Origin: Rubellimicrobium arenae
GTDB taxonomy: Bacteria > Pseudomonadota > Alphaproteobacteria > Rhodobacterales > Rhodobacteraceae
Direction: 5' to 3'
Assembly (NCBI RefSeq): GCF_017916275.1
Contig: NZ_JAFMST010000002.1
Coordinates: forward strand, 62,001-126,000
Length of the DNA stretch: 64,000 bases
The position numbers and the translations under genes were made by a program. The notes under the pieces were generated by a model that was not told where the DNA came from, did no database searches, and worked only from the letters and a program-made list of their open reading frames with translations. Shown here one piece after another: positions 29,101 to 37,224 of the stretch; the stretch's first letter is position 1, and each line of letters starts with the position of its first letter.

Positions 29101-29532
29101 GAGGCGATCATCGCCGACTACAATCGGGAGAAAGACAGAACCACCATCGAGGAGACGTTCCGCCGATTGGTAGAGTTCGTCAACAGTCTGGACGAGGAAC
29201 AGAAGCGCGCGACGAAGGAGGGGCTCGGCGAAGATGAACTCGCGCTCTTCGACCTGCTGCTCAAGGATAATCTAGACAAAACGTCTCGTGAGCGCGTGAA
29301 GCAGGCGAGCCGCGACCTCTTTGGCTCCATAAAGGCGCGCTTGGCCGAACTCGATCGCTTCTGGGAGAAGGAGCAGACCAAGGCTGATATCGAGGTCTTC
29401 ATCTTGGACGAGGTATTCGCGAGCTTACCGTCACCGCCCTTTACGTCCGACGAAAAGGAAGCGCTTGCTGCAAGCGTCTACGCACATGTGTGGCAGCAGG
29501 CCGTGAATGGTGGCTTCGCACAGGCGGCATAG
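26107..29532 (+). CDS. hsdR: Type I restriction endonuclease/translocase subunit
   Basis: A 1141-residue motor-nuclease. The N-terminal PD-(D/E)xK nuclease is RRADLVCFVNGLPMVFIELKA (Asp, then E-L-K). SF2 translocase motifs follow: Walker A HTQGSGKSYSM (residues ~365-375), Walker B DEAHRTQ (~467), FTGTPL, a conserved LTGFDVECLSTLYIDK, and motif VI ARANRVYPGKDFGLIVDY. A long helical C-terminal domain ends at FTSDEKEALAASVYAHVWQQAV. Length is within the usual 1000-1200. The gene is intact and 9 bp after the HEPN-like gene. Confidence 0.95.
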   Translation: MAVTSINSEDRLVQKTFAAHLEQMLGWESVYAWNQETFGPDGTLGRKDTKDTVLTRDLSAALARLNPDLPEKAIEEAVRALTVYDVSRSMVQHNRDFHRLIRGGVPVTYRDAQGRQKSARARVIDFDNAPGANRFLAVRELKLTGIRTPNYNRRADLVCFVNGLPMVFIELKAVYKNIRAGFEGNLRDYVDENVIAHAFHHNAFLIVSNGDSARYGSITSEWEHFYEWKRLDEGDEGSVDAERLLNGMLAHDRLLDLVENFLLFDESKAGAVRKVVARNHQVLGVNRAVTSVARQEAIKASIPAGERLRHRVVELPLEPKAPAKRSRGDQALVSAETALPSFVPEGPVEIIERAHPDLGRLGVFWHTQGSGKSYSMAFFAEKVRRKVPGNFTFLLMTDRNDLDSQIYKTFVGCGVAGNETPRATSGDDLERILKDNNQYVFSLIHKFNKDVDPKKPYSQRDDIIVISDEAHRTQAGRLARNMRLSLPNAAFIGFTGTPLFKQDEITKRIFGEYVSRYDFKRSEEDGATVKLVYENRGEKLGVAKTDLNEQIAEKIEEAELDPDQAALLDKLLGKDYEVITADERLDKIAADFVEHCATRWESGKSLFVCIDKITCARMHQMIIPRWRAKAAEVRLAAEAKQTEADATVDESLRAVLAEEAQELAEQATWLEETIVEIIISEAQNEVADFKKWGFDIIPHRALMKQGFDTGNGERIDVETAFKNPKHPFRVAIVCAMWLTGFDVECLSTLYIDKPMKAHTLMQAIARANRVYPGKDFGLIVDYNGMLASLRAALAQYALGDDGTGGEEIIAPIEERVQALLEAIEATEAHLRGLGFDPTVLLGSKGFVRIKGLKDAVEAVYSTDESKRRFEILARQVFIRFKALLMEPSAWAHAERHDNIEAIYKKLTERRDTADVTGLLKELHRIVNEAIRTQVPGDDQAEGLTFDLSQIDLEKLRDEFPKGVRRKATALQDIRDIVEQKLAEMLARNPARMDYQVKYEAIIADYNREKDRTTIEETFRRLVEFVNSLDEEQKRATKEGLGEDELALFDLLLKDNLDKTSRERVKQASRDLFGSIKARLAELDRFWEKEQTKADIEVFILDEVFASLPSPPFTSDEKEALAASVYAHVWQQAVNGGFAQAA

Positions 29533-29811
29533 GGCGCCTCGCTGATCGTTCGATCTCGGTTCCATCAGCTTGGCGAAAGGCACTGCGAACTGTGGCCAGT
29601 GCATGTCCAGAACGAACTGCACGATTTCAACAAGATCATGCTCTGAACCGCATTGCGCGCGGTCAACAGGTCCGGAGAAAATTGGCTCAGAGAGATAGCT
29701 TTCGGCCCTCATGGCGCCGGAGCCGGTGAACAGCCCCACCCGCATAACGCCCAAAAACAGCAAGAAATTCCAGCCGCAGCCGAACCGGGAGACACGTTTC
29801 GCCAAGGCAGG
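29533..29811. other. Island end next to tRNA-Ser
   Basis: I see no gene in this 279-bp segment between hsdR and the tRNA. A minus-strand open frame there has no recognisable family and no start signal. It should contain one attachment junction if the island integrated at the tRNA 3' end, but no second copy of the tRNA 3' sequence is visible in the window. Confidence 0.4.
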
Positions 29812-29901
29812 TGGCGGAGGAGGTGGGATTCGAACCCACGGGAGGCTTGCACCTCCGGCGGTTTTCAAGACCGCAGCAATCGACCGCTCTGCCACTCCTC
29901 C
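29812..29901 (-). tRNA. tRNA-Ser(UGA)
   Basis: A 90-nt gene including an encoded CCA. The acceptor GGAGGAG pairs with CTCCTCC before G-CCA; the anticodon loop reads CTTGAAA, so the anticodon is UGA. The T arm reads GGGTTCGAATCCC, and the long variable arm (GGAGGTGCAAGCCTCC) is of the serine type. The 3' end faces the accessory region on the left, and core genes start to the right. Confidence 0.97.
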
Positions 29902-30116
29902 ATCGCGCCCTGATACGGTGGTCTCGCCGCCTTGGGAAGCGGTATCACGATGGCGGGAGGGACCGGGGTCCGGATGTCGTCGGCTTTCCATCCTGTGCCC
30001 TCAGGGCTATTCTCGCACGCGACCGTGGCGGACCCGCTCCGTTCACATGTCATGGATCGAGGCAGCGGCCGTTCATGGCCCAACCGGCGGCGCCGGACGA
30101 AGTCGAGGGGCGGAGA

Positions 30117-30725
30117 ATGTCGGCCAATCCGAACGCAGGCAGTCGGGCGAAGCGATGGCACCTTGCGCCCATCCTGCTGGCGTCCCTTGGGCTTGCAGCA
30201 TGTGCGGAGAGCCCGGGCGCCGGGTCCGGCCCGAACGGCACCGAGGTCACGTCCTCGGCCGAGCCGATCGGACCGGAGGACGATGAGGCTCCGGAGGTAT
30301 TTCACGTGGCCGAGCCCGGCCTATGGGACGGTCGCCCCTCGCTCGGGGGGATCTGGGTCGCGCATCCGGACGTGAACGAGCCCGAGCGGGTCCGTATCGC
30401 CAACGCCGACAACGGCCAGACCGTGATCGGCGCGCTGTTCCGCCGGGAGCGTGATCTGCCCGGCCCTGCGCTCCAGGTCTCGTCGGATGCGGCAACGGTC
30501 TTGGGGATGCTCCCGGGGGCCCCCGCGAACCTCGAGGTCACGGCACTTCGCAGGGACAGCGCGGATGCCCCCTCTGACCCCGCGGACGGCGGCGAGGCGC
30601 AGGACACCACATCGGACGCCGGGACGCCCGGCGCCCCTGAACCCGACGACGCGCCGGCCAGGCGCGCCATGCCCGTTCAACCGGCAGCCCAGGCGGCTGC
30701 CGACCCCCATCTCGAAGCCCGTTGA
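30117..30725 (+). CDS. Predicted lipoprotein with RlpA-like domain
   Basis: A 202-residue precursor with a lipoprotein signal: basic start, hydrophobic core LAPILLASLGLAACAES, and lipobox LAAC with the +1 Cys at ~29. Residues ~60-140 (LGGIWVAHPDVNEPERVRIAN, then DNGQTVIGALFRRE and ALGML-like) resemble the double-psi beta-barrel of RlpA-type proteins, a weak match. The last ~50 residues are Pro/Ala/Asp-rich linker without a SPOR domain. The start at 30117 follows AGGGGCGGAG. It sits 15 bp before the D-Ala-D-Ala carboxypeptidase gene, consistent with an envelope role. Confidence 0.65.
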   Translation: MSANPNAGSRAKRWHLAPILLASLGLAACAESPGAGSGPNGTEVTSSAEPIGPEDDEAPEVFHVAEPGLWDGRPSLGGIWVAHPDVNEPERVRIANADNGQTVIGALFRRERDLPGPALQVSSDAATVLGMLPGAPANLEVTALRRDSADAPSDPADGGEAQDTTSDAGTPGAPEPDDAPARRAMPVQPAAQAAADPHLEAR

Positions 30726-30739
30726 CCGGGAGGACCCCG

Positions 30740-32065
30740 ATGAGCCGACTGATCGCCGCCCTTGCCATGCTCGTCGCCGGGGCCCTGCCCCTCGCCGCCC
30801 AGGAGTTCGAGACCGCGGCCCGCGCGGCCTGGGTCTATGACGACACCACGGGCACCGTGCTTCTGGAGAAGAACGCCGACCAGCCGATCCCCCCGGCATC
30901 GATGTCCAAGCTCATGACACTGTACATGACCTTCGACGCCCTCAAGCGCGGGCAGCTGACCGAGGACATGACCCTCCCCGTCTCCGAGCACGCGATGAGC
31001 TACGGCGGCTCATCCATGTTCCTCAACACCCTGGACCGGCCGACGGTGCACCAGCTGCTGCGCGGCGTGATCGTGCTGTCGGGCAACGACGCGACGGTGG
31101 TCCTGGCCGAGGCGCTCTCTCCCGACGGGACGGAGGCCGGGTTCGCGCGGCTGATGACCGAAAAGGCGCACGAACTCGGCATGGCGCAGTCGCATTTCGT
31201 CAACTCGAATGGCTGGCCCGCCGAGGGACAGGTCATGTCCGCCCACGATCTTGGCATCCTGGCCGAGCATCTGATCCAGGACTTCCCGGACTACTATCCC
31301 ATCTTCGCGGAGCAGGAGTTCGAGTTCGATGGCCGCGTGCCCTCGAACTCGCAGAACCGGAACCCGATCCTGGGGCTCGGGATCGGGGCCGACGGCCTCA
31401 AGACCGGACATACCGAAGAGGCGGGCTACGGGCTTGTGGGGTCGGCCAAGCAGGGCGACCGCCGGGTGATCTTCGTCATCACCGGGCTGCCCTCCATGGA
31501 CGCGCGGCGAACCGAGGGTGAGCGGATCATCAACTGGGCCTTCCGCCAGTTCGCCGTCAAGAACGTCGGCTCGGCCGGAACCCGCATCGCCGAGGCCGAG
31601 GTCTGGATGGGGGCCACGCCGCGCGTGGGACTCGTGCTGCCCGAGGATCTGAGCGTCCTCGTGCCCGCCATGGGCGACGACGCGGTGCAGGCTTCGGTGT
31701 CCTACGAAGGGCCGATCTCCGCCCCCGTCGCCAAGGGCCAGCAGATCGCGGAACTCGTCCTCGAGCGGGCGGGCCTGCCCGAGATGCGCCTGCCCCTCGT
31801 CGCCGAGGCCGATGTCCCCAAGGGCGGGTTCATGCCGCGCGTGCAGACGGCTTTGGGTGTCCTGATGGGCAAGGCGGGACTGAGTCCCGCCATGCTGGGC
31901 GCCCTCCCCTCCGTCCGGACCAGTCCAGCCGACACGCAGGAGGCGGCGCCCGCAACCGCTCCCGCCGAGGCTACGGACACGACGGCGGCGGCGCCGGCCG
32001 CCTCCGAGCCGCAGATGGCCCCGTCCACGGGCGCGGATGGCGAGGCGCTTGACGATGTCGAATGA
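30740..32065 (+). CDS. dacC: D-alanyl-D-alanine carboxypeptidase (PBP5/DacC type)
   Basis: A 441-residue precursor that trims the terminal D-Ala from peptidoglycan stem peptides in the periplasm. It has a Sec signal (MSRLIAALAMLVAGALPLAAQ) and the S11 motifs: SMSK in PASMSKLMTLY, SGN in VLSGNDA, and KTGHTEEAGYG. A C-terminal PBP5-type domain follows, and then ~50 residues of Ala/Pro/Thr-rich tail without a clear amphipathic anchor. The start at 30740 has GGGAGG upstream; an in-frame codon at 30722 is less likely. It overlaps tmk by 11 bp. Confidence 0.93.
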   Translation: MSRLIAALAMLVAGALPLAAQEFETAARAAWVYDDTTGTVLLEKNADQPIPPASMSKLMTLYMTFDALKRGQLTEDMTLPVSEHAMSYGGSSMFLNTLDRPTVHQLLRGVIVLSGNDATVVLAEALSPDGTEAGFARLMTEKAHELGMAQSHFVNSNGWPAEGQVMSAHDLGILAEHLIQDFPDYYPIFAEQEFEFDGRVPSNSQNRNPILGLGIGADGLKTGHTEEAGYGLVGSAKQGDRRVIFVITGLPSMDARRTEGERIINWAFRQFAVKNVGSAGTRIAEAEVWMGATPRVGLVLPEDLSVLVPAMGDDAVQASVSYEGPISAPVAKGQQIAELVLERAGLPEMRLPLVAEADVPKGGFMPRVQTALGVLMGKAGLSPAMLGALPSVRTSPADTQEAAPATAPAEATDTTAAAPAASEPQMAPSTGADGEALDDVE

Positions 32066-32714
32066 GGCCGGCGGCCTCTTCCTCAGCTTCGAAGGGATCG
32101 ACGGCAGCGGGAAGTCCACGCAGGCCCGGCTCCTGGCCGACAGGCTCCGGGCGCTGGGCCGCGAGGTCGTCCTCACGCGGGAGCCGGGCGGCAGCCCGGG
32201 CGCCGAGGAGATCCGGCGCCTCGTGCTGACCGGGGACCGGCAGCGTTGGTCCGCCGAGACCGAGATCCTGCTGTTCACCGCCGCCCGCCGCGACCACCTG
32301 GAGCGGACGATCCGCCCGGCGCTCGCCCGGGGGGCCGTCGTGATCACCGACCGCTTCGCGGATTCGACCCGGCTCTACCAGGGCACGACGCGGGGCGACC
32401 TGCGGGATGTCGTCGACCGGTTGCACGCGCTGGTCATCGGGGTCGAGCCCGACCTGACCGTCCTCATCGACATGGACCCGGCGCTGGCGCTGGCGCGGAG
32501 CCTGCGCCGGCTGGGCGGCGATACCGCCGAAGCCCTGCCCGAGGACCGGTTCGAGGCCTTCGGCCTGGGGTTCCAGCAGCGCCTGCGGCAAGGCTACCTG
32601 GCCCTTGCCGCGCAGGAGCCGGAACGCATCGCGGTGATCGACGGCGGGCGGCCCGCCGGGGAGATCGCGCAGGACGTGGCCCGCGTGGCGCTGAGCCGCC
32701 TGATGCCTGCCTGA
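32055..32714 (+). CDS. tmk: Thymidylate kinase
   Basis: A 219-residue cytosolic enzyme phosphorylating dTMP to dTDP. The P-loop is FEGIDGSGKSTQ (residues ~11-22), with LTREPGGS, the DRF/Y-type DRFADSTRLYQG and the Asp in LIDMDPALAL, followed by the LID-like RLGGDTAEALPEDRFEAFG. All are standard for TMPK. The start at 32055 lies within the end of dacC, and the stop overlaps the holB ATG by 1 bp, so the genes form one operon. Confidence 0.95.
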   Translation: MSNEAGGLFLSFEGIDGSGKSTQARLLADRLRALGREVVLTREPGGSPGAEEIRRLVLTGDRQRWSAETEILLFTAARRDHLERTIRPALARGAVVITDRFADSTRLYQGTTRGDLRDVVDRLHALVIGVEPDLTVLIDMDPALALARSLRRLGGDTAEALPEDRFEAFGLGFQQRLRQGYLALAAQEPERIAVIDGGRPAGEIAQDVARVALSRLMPA

Positions 32715-33823
32715 TGGCCCGCGCGCCCGCCTCCGACGAGCCGCTCCCCGAACCGGACCGCCGCGACGGGGCCCCGCACCCGCGCGACGCGACGGCCGTC
32801 TTTGGACATGCCGCAGCCGAGAACGACATCCTGGCCGCGCTCGGGTCGGGCAAGATGCATTCGGGCTGGCTCTTCACCGGACCGGAGGGCATCGGAAAGG
32901 CCACCCTGGCCTACCGCATGGCCGGAACGCTGCTGGCGCAGCGGCCGGGCGATCCGCTGCCCGCCCATCTGGGCCTGCCGCCCGAGCATCCCGACGCCCG
33001 CCTGATCCGGGCCGGCGCGCATCCCCGGTTGTTCGTGCTCCGGCGCGGGATCGACGACCGGGGCAACCTTCGATCGGTCATCACGGTCGAGGAGGCCCGC
33101 AAGCTCCGGGACTTCTTCGGCCTGTCCGCGGCGGACGGGGGACGGCGGGTCGTGATCGTGGATCCGGCCGACGAACTGAACCCCAACGCCGCGAACGCGA
33201 TCCTCAAGCTGCTCGAGGAGCCTCCCGCCCGGGCGACGCTGATCCTCGTCGCCCATCAGCCCGCACGCCTTCTGCCGACCATCCGGTCCCGCTGCCGCCT
33301 GCTCCGGCTGTCGCCACTCGGGGCGGAGGACCTGGGCCGGGCCATGGAGGCGATCGGCCTGGCCACCGACGCCCCCGGTCCCCTGGCCGAACTGGCGGGC
33401 GGATCGGTCGGCAACGCGGTCCGGCTGGTGGCCGACGGGGGGCTCGAGCTTTACGGGGACCTCGTGGGCCTCTTGTCGGGAATCCCCCGCATGGACCGGT
33501 CCCGGGCCATCCGGCTGGCCGAGTCCTGCGCAGGCCGCGCCGAGGGGCGCTTCGGGCTCCTGGTCGACCTCCTGGACCTGCTCCTGACGCGGATGGCCCG
33601 CGCCGGGCTCCAGGGTCCGCCCCCCGAGGCCGCGCCCGGCGAGGCGACGCTCCTGGCCCGGATGGCCCCGCACGACCGGGCCGCCCGCGCCTGGGCCGAG
33701 CGTCAGGCGACGGCCTCGGCCCGCGCGCGCCAGGGACGGGCCGTCAATCTTGACCCTGCCGCCCTGGTGCTCGATATGCTCCTTCAGATCGAACAGACGG
33801 CGCGCACGGCCGCCGCAGCCTGA
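32714..33823 (+). CDS. holB: DNA polymerase III subunit delta prime
   Basis: A 369-residue clamp-loader subunit. It has the AAA+ fold: GHAAAENDILAALGSGKMHSGWLFTGPEGIGK (P-loop GPEGIGKAT), then VVIVDPADELNPNAANAILKLLEEPPA (Walker B region and the conserved LLEEPP) and sensor 1 LVAHQPARLLPTIRSRC. The zinc-finger cysteines of E. coli delta prime are absent, as is common in Rhodobacteraceae. It follows tmk, the usual bacterial pairing. Confidence 0.92.
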   Translation: MARAPASDEPLPEPDRRDGAPHPRDATAVFGHAAAENDILAALGSGKMHSGWLFTGPEGIGKATLAYRMAGTLLAQRPGDPLPAHLGLPPEHPDARLIRAGAHPRLFVLRRGIDDRGNLRSVITVEEARKLRDFFGLSAADGGRRVVIVDPADELNPNAANAILKLLEEPPARATLILVAHQPARLLPTIRSRCRLLRLSPLGAEDLGRAMEAIGLATDAPGPLAELAGGSVGNAVRLVADGGLELYGDLVGLLSGIPRMDRSRAIRLAESCAGRAEGRFGLLVDLLDLLLTRMARAGLQGPPPEAAPGEATLLARMAPHDRAARAWAERQATASARARQGRAVNLDPAALVLDMLLQIEQTARTAAAA

Positions 33824-33837
33824 GGCGGCCCCCTGAG

Positions 33838-34656
33838 ATGAGCCCTGACGCGTTCCCCCTCCCCGGCCTCGTGGACAGCCACTGCCACCTCGACTTTGCG
33901 GACCTGGTGGATGACCTGCCTGGCGTCATGGCCCGCGCCCGCGCTGCCGGGGTCGAACGGATGGTCACCATCTGCACCCGTCTCCGCCAGGAGCCGCGCG
34001 TCCGCGCCCTCGCCGAGGCGCATGACGGCGTCTTCTACGCCGCCGGCACCCACCCGATGAGCGCCGCCGAAGAGCCCATGGCCACGGTGGACGACCTCGT
34101 CCGGATCGCGGCCCATCCCCTGATGGTGGGCATCGGCGAGACGGGGCTGGACTACCACTACTCGGCCGACAGCGCGGAGGTTCAGAAGACCTCGCTCCGC
34201 ATCCATATCGAGGCGGCGCAGGAAACGGGCCTGCCGCTCATCATCCATGCGCGCGACGCCGACGAGGACATGGCCCGCCTTCTGTCCGACGGCTACCTGA
34301 TCAAGCCCTACGCCTGCGTCATGCACTGCTTCTCCTCCGGCGAGGGGCTGGCCCGGGCCGCGCTGGACCTGGGGTTCTACCTTTCGGTGTCGGGCATCGC
34401 CGCCTTCCCGAAAAGCGGGGAGCTGCGGGACATCTTCCGCCACGCCCCGGTCGACCGCGTCCTCGTCGAAACCGACAGCCCTTATCTGGCCCCGCCGCCG
34501 CATCGGGGCAAACGGAACGAGCCCGCCTACGTCGCCCACACCGCCCGCGCCGTCGCGCATCTTTGGGACATGACGCCCGAAGAGTTCGCGCAGGCGACCT
34601 CGCGCAACTTCGACCGCCTGTTCACCAAGGCGGCCCGGGCCCGGGCGGCGGCGTGA
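33838..34656 (+). CDS. tatD: TatD-family metal-dependent hydrolase
   Basis: A 272-residue TIM-barrel DNase-type hydrolase. Motifs: the metal-binding DSHCHLDF near the start, GIGETGLDYHY, HARDADEDMARLL, CVMHCFSSG and VETDSPYLAPPPHRGKRNEP. Family members act as 3'-5' exonucleases or on damaged nucleic acid; the natural role of this gene is not defined. It is 14 bp after holB and overlaps the next gene by 4 bp, so all are probably on one transcript. Confidence 0.93.
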   Translation: MSPDAFPLPGLVDSHCHLDFADLVDDLPGVMARARAAGVERMVTICTRLRQEPRVRALAEAHDGVFYAAGTHPMSAAEEPMATVDDLVRIAAHPLMVGIGETGLDYHYSADSAEVQKTSLRIHIEAAQETGLPLIIHARDADEDMARLLSDGYLIKPYACVMHCFSSGEGLARAALDLGFYLSVSGIAAFPKSGELRDIFRHAPVDRVLVETDSPYLAPPPHRGKRNEPAYVAHTARAVAHLWDMTPEEFAQATSRNFDRLFTKAARARAAA

Positions 34657-35447
34657 GCGGCACCTTCCGCATCCTGGGTTGCGGGTCGTCGGGCGGCGTT
34701 CCCCGCGTGGGCGGCGACTGGGGCGACTGCGACCCCACGGACCCGCGGAACGCCCGCCGCCGCTGCTCCGCCCTGGCCACGCGCAGGGGGCCGAACGGTG
34801 TCACGCGGGTCCTGATCGACACCTCGCCCGACCTTCGGACGCAGCTCCTCGACGCCCAGGTGGGCGTGCTGGACGCGGTGCTCTACACGCATCCGCATGC
34901 GGACCACGTGCATGGCATCGACGACCTCCGCATGGTGGTGTTCAACATGCGCGCGCGCCTGCCGGTCTGGGCGGACGAGCCCACCGCGCGCGAGCTGATG
35001 CTCCGCTTCGGCTACGCCTTCGAGACGCCGCCCGGCTCCGGCTATCCTCCCATCTGCGACCTCAAGCGGATCCAGGGCCCCGTCACCATCGACGGTCTCG
35101 GCGGCCCGCTGACCTTCACCGGCTTCACCGTGGAGCATGGCAGCATCCCGGCCCTCGGCTTCCGTGTCGGGGACCTGGCCTACCTCCCGGACGTGTCCTC
35201 CATCCCCGAGGACGCCTGGCCCAGCCTCATGGGGCTCGACTGCTTCGTCGTGGACGCGCTGCGCTACAAGCCGCACCCGACCCACGCGCATCTCGAACAG
35301 GCGCTGGAATGGATCGCGCGGGCCCGGCCCCGGAGGGGCGTGCTGACCAACATGCATGTCGACCTCGACTACGAGACCCTCTCCCGCGAGCTGCCGCCCG
35401 GCGTGATCCCGGCGCATGACGGGCTCGAGATCGACTTCACCCCGTGA
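34653..35447 (+). CDS. MBL-fold metallo-hydrolase (PhnP-like)
   Basis: A 264-residue protein of the metallo-beta-lactamase superfamily, close to the PhnP/RNase Z-like branch: LGCGSSGGVPRVGGDW near the start (RCS-type loop CDPTDPRNARRRCSALA), the metal site HPHADHVHGIDDLR, VEHGSIPALGFRVG.LAYLPD, and the C-terminal TNMHVDLDYETL. It starts with GTG inside the tatD stop. PhnP cleaves cyclic phosphodiesters, but substrate assignment by position here would be a guess. Confidence 0.88.
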   Translation: MSGTFRILGCGSSGGVPRVGGDWGDCDPTDPRNARRRCSALATRRGPNGVTRVLIDTSPDLRTQLLDAQVGVLDAVLYTHPHADHVHGIDDLRMVVFNMRARLPVWADEPTARELMLRFGYAFETPPGSGYPPICDLKRIQGPVTIDGLGGPLTFTGFTVEHGSIPALGFRVGDLAYLPDVSSIPEDAWPSLMGLDCFVVDALRYKPHPTHAHLEQALEWIARARPRRGVLTNMHVDLDYETLSRELPPGVIPAHDGLEIDFTP

Positions 35448-36373
35448 GCATCCTCCTGTCCGTCATCCTGCCGGTCTTTCTCGTGATCGGGATGGGCTTC
35501 CTCGCCGCCAAGAGGGGGGCGATCTCGCCGGCCGGCATCGACGGGCTCATGCGCTTCTCGCAGGGGTTTGCGGTGCCGGTGCTGCTGTTCCAGGCCATCG
35601 CGACCCTGGACCTGCGCGAGAACTTCGACCTCCGGCTGGTCGGGGCCTTCTACACCGGGTCGTTCACCTGCTTCCTGATCGGGATGTTCGGGGCCCGCCA
35701 CATCTTCCATCGCGACTGGGAGGATGCGGTCGCGATCGGGTTCATCGCGCTCTTCTCCAACTCGCTGCTGCTGGGCCTGCCCATCACCGAACGGGCCTTC
35801 GGGCCGGACTCGATCCGGTCGAACTTCGCCATCATCGCGGTCCATTCGCCGTTCTGCTACGCCGTGGGGATCACGGCCATGGAAATCGCGCGGGCGCACG
35901 GCCAGCCGCCACGCGCCATCCCGGCCAAGGTCCTGCGGGCGATCTTCTCGAACGCTCTGATTGTGGGCATCACGCTGGGGCTGATCGTCAACCTGACCGG
36001 ACTGCCGATCCCGACCGTGGTGGATGACGGGCTCGACATGCTCGTCCGCGCCGCCCTGCCCTCGGCCCTGTTCGGCCTGGGGGGCGTGATCGCGCGCTAC
36101 CGGATCGAGGGGGACCTGCCCACGATCCTGTTCACGCTGTCGCTGTCGCTGATCCTCCACCCCGCCATCGCCTGGGGGCTGGGCAGCCTCGTGGACCTGC
36201 CCGAGGACGCGTTCCGGTCCGCTGTCGTGACCGCGGCCATGGCCCCGGGCGCGAACGCCTACCTGTTCGCCGCGATGTACGGCCGCGCCACGCGGGTCGC
36301 GGCCTCCTCGGTCCTCCTGGGGACGGCGCTGTCCATCGTCACCGCCGCCATCTGGCTCGGGCTCTTGGTCTAG
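35444..36373 (+). CDS. AEC-family transporter
   Basis: A 309-residue inner-membrane protein with about ten hydrophobic segments in two halves, typical of the auxin efflux carrier family (first helix ILLSVILPVFLVIGMGFLAAKRG, last AASSVLLGTALSIVTAAIWLGLLV). The AMAPGANAYLFAAMYG segment in helix ~9 is characteristic. It starts with GTG inside the preceding stop and converges on the ABC operon with a 4-bp overlap at the 3' end. Substrate is unknown. Confidence 0.87.
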   Translation: MSILLSVILPVFLVIGMGFLAAKRGAISPAGIDGLMRFSQGFAVPVLLFQAIATLDLRENFDLRLVGAFYTGSFTCFLIGMFGARHIFHRDWEDAVAIGFIALFSNSLLLGLPITERAFGPDSIRSNFAIIAVHSPFCYAVGITAMEIARAHGQPPRAIPAKVLRAIFSNALIVGITLGLIVNLTGLPIPTVVDDGLDMLVRAALPSALFGLGGVIARYRIEGDLPTILFTLSLSLILHPAIAWGLGSLVDLPEDAFRSAVVTAAMAPGANAYLFAAMYGRATRVAASSVLLGTALSIVTAAIWLGLLV

Positions 36374-37221
36374 GCGGGGGACAGCCCCCGCAGACGCTCG
36401 CTCCGGCGGCGCAGCAGCTCGAGCGTCCCGAGCAGCAGCACCGACACCGCGATCAGCACGGTCGCTGCCGCCAGGATGGTGGGCGAGATCTGCTCGCGCA
36501 GGCCGGTGAACATCTGCCAGGGCAGCGTCTTCTGCCCCGCCGCCCCCATGAAGAGCACCACCACCACCTCATCGAAGGAGGTGATGAAGGCGAACAGCGC
36601 CCCCGACACCACCCCCGGCAGGATCAGCGGCATCTGCACCTTCCAGAAGGTCCGCATGGGTCCGGCGCCCAGGGACGCCGCCGCCCGGGTCAGCGACTTG
36701 TCGAAGCCCACCAGCGTCGCCGTCACCGTGATGATCACGAAGGGGATGCCCAGCGCCGCATGCGCCAGCACCACGCCCCAGTAGGTCCCCTGCAACCCGA
36801 TGCGCGAATAGAAGAAGTACATCCCCGCCGCCGAGATGATGAGCGGCACGATCATGGGCGAGATCAGGATGGCCATGATCGCCCGCTTGAAGGGGACGTG
36901 GCCCTGCGACAGCCCGACCGCGGCCAGCGTGCCCAGCGCGACGGCGATCAGCGTCGCCACCGGCGCGATGGCCAGCGAGTTCCACAGCGGGCCCTGCCAG
37001 TCCGGGTTCGTGAAGAAGTCGCGGTAATGCTGCAGCGAGTAGCCCGCCGGGTCGAGCCGCAGCATCTCGGGGGTGAAGGTGAAGAAGTCCTGGGCGTTGA
37101 AGCTGAGCGGGATGACGACCAGCAGCGGCGCGATCAGATAGAAGAGGATCAGGCCGCAGATGGTGCGGAAGGTGTAGTGCCAGACGCGCTGACCGGTCGA
37201 GGCATAGGTCGGAAGCGCCAT
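36370..37221 (-). CDS. ABC transporter permease, PotC-like
   Basis: A 283-residue permease with six helices. The conserved EAA loop is visible (LTRAAASLGAGPMRTFWKVQMPLILPGVVSG), as is the typical N-terminal IAPLLVVIPLSFN. It pairs with the upstream permease (37225-38796) and is encoded 3 bp after it. The four-gene order ATPase, binding protein, permease, permease is that of spermidine/putrescine-type (PotABCD) importers; the real substrate may be another polyamine or an opine. Confidence 0.92.
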   Translation of the reverse strand: MALPTYASTGQRVWHYTFRTICGLILFYLIAPLLVVIPLSFNAQDFFTFTPEMLRLDPAGYSLQHYRDFFTNPDWQGPLWNSLAIAPVATLIAVALGTLAAVGLSQGHVPFKRAIMAILISPMIVPLIISAAGMYFFYSRIGLQGTYWGVVLAHAALGIPFVIITVTATLVGFDKSLTRAAASLGAGPMRTFWKVQMPLILPGVVSGALFAFITSFDEVVVVLFMGAAGQKTLPWQMFTGLREQISPTILAAATVLIAVSVLLLGTLELLRRRSERLRGLSPA

Positions 37222-37224
37222 GTC

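Noticed and set aside
29812-29840. A second copy of the tRNA-Ser 3' end as attL/attR within the window
   Set aside because: I found no repeat of GGTGGGATTCGAACCCACG elsewhere here; the far end may lie outside.
29431-29991. Minus-strand frame through the end of hsdR, the gap and the tRNA-Ser
   Set aside because: It reads through a tRNA gene and antisense to hsdR; no domain recognised.
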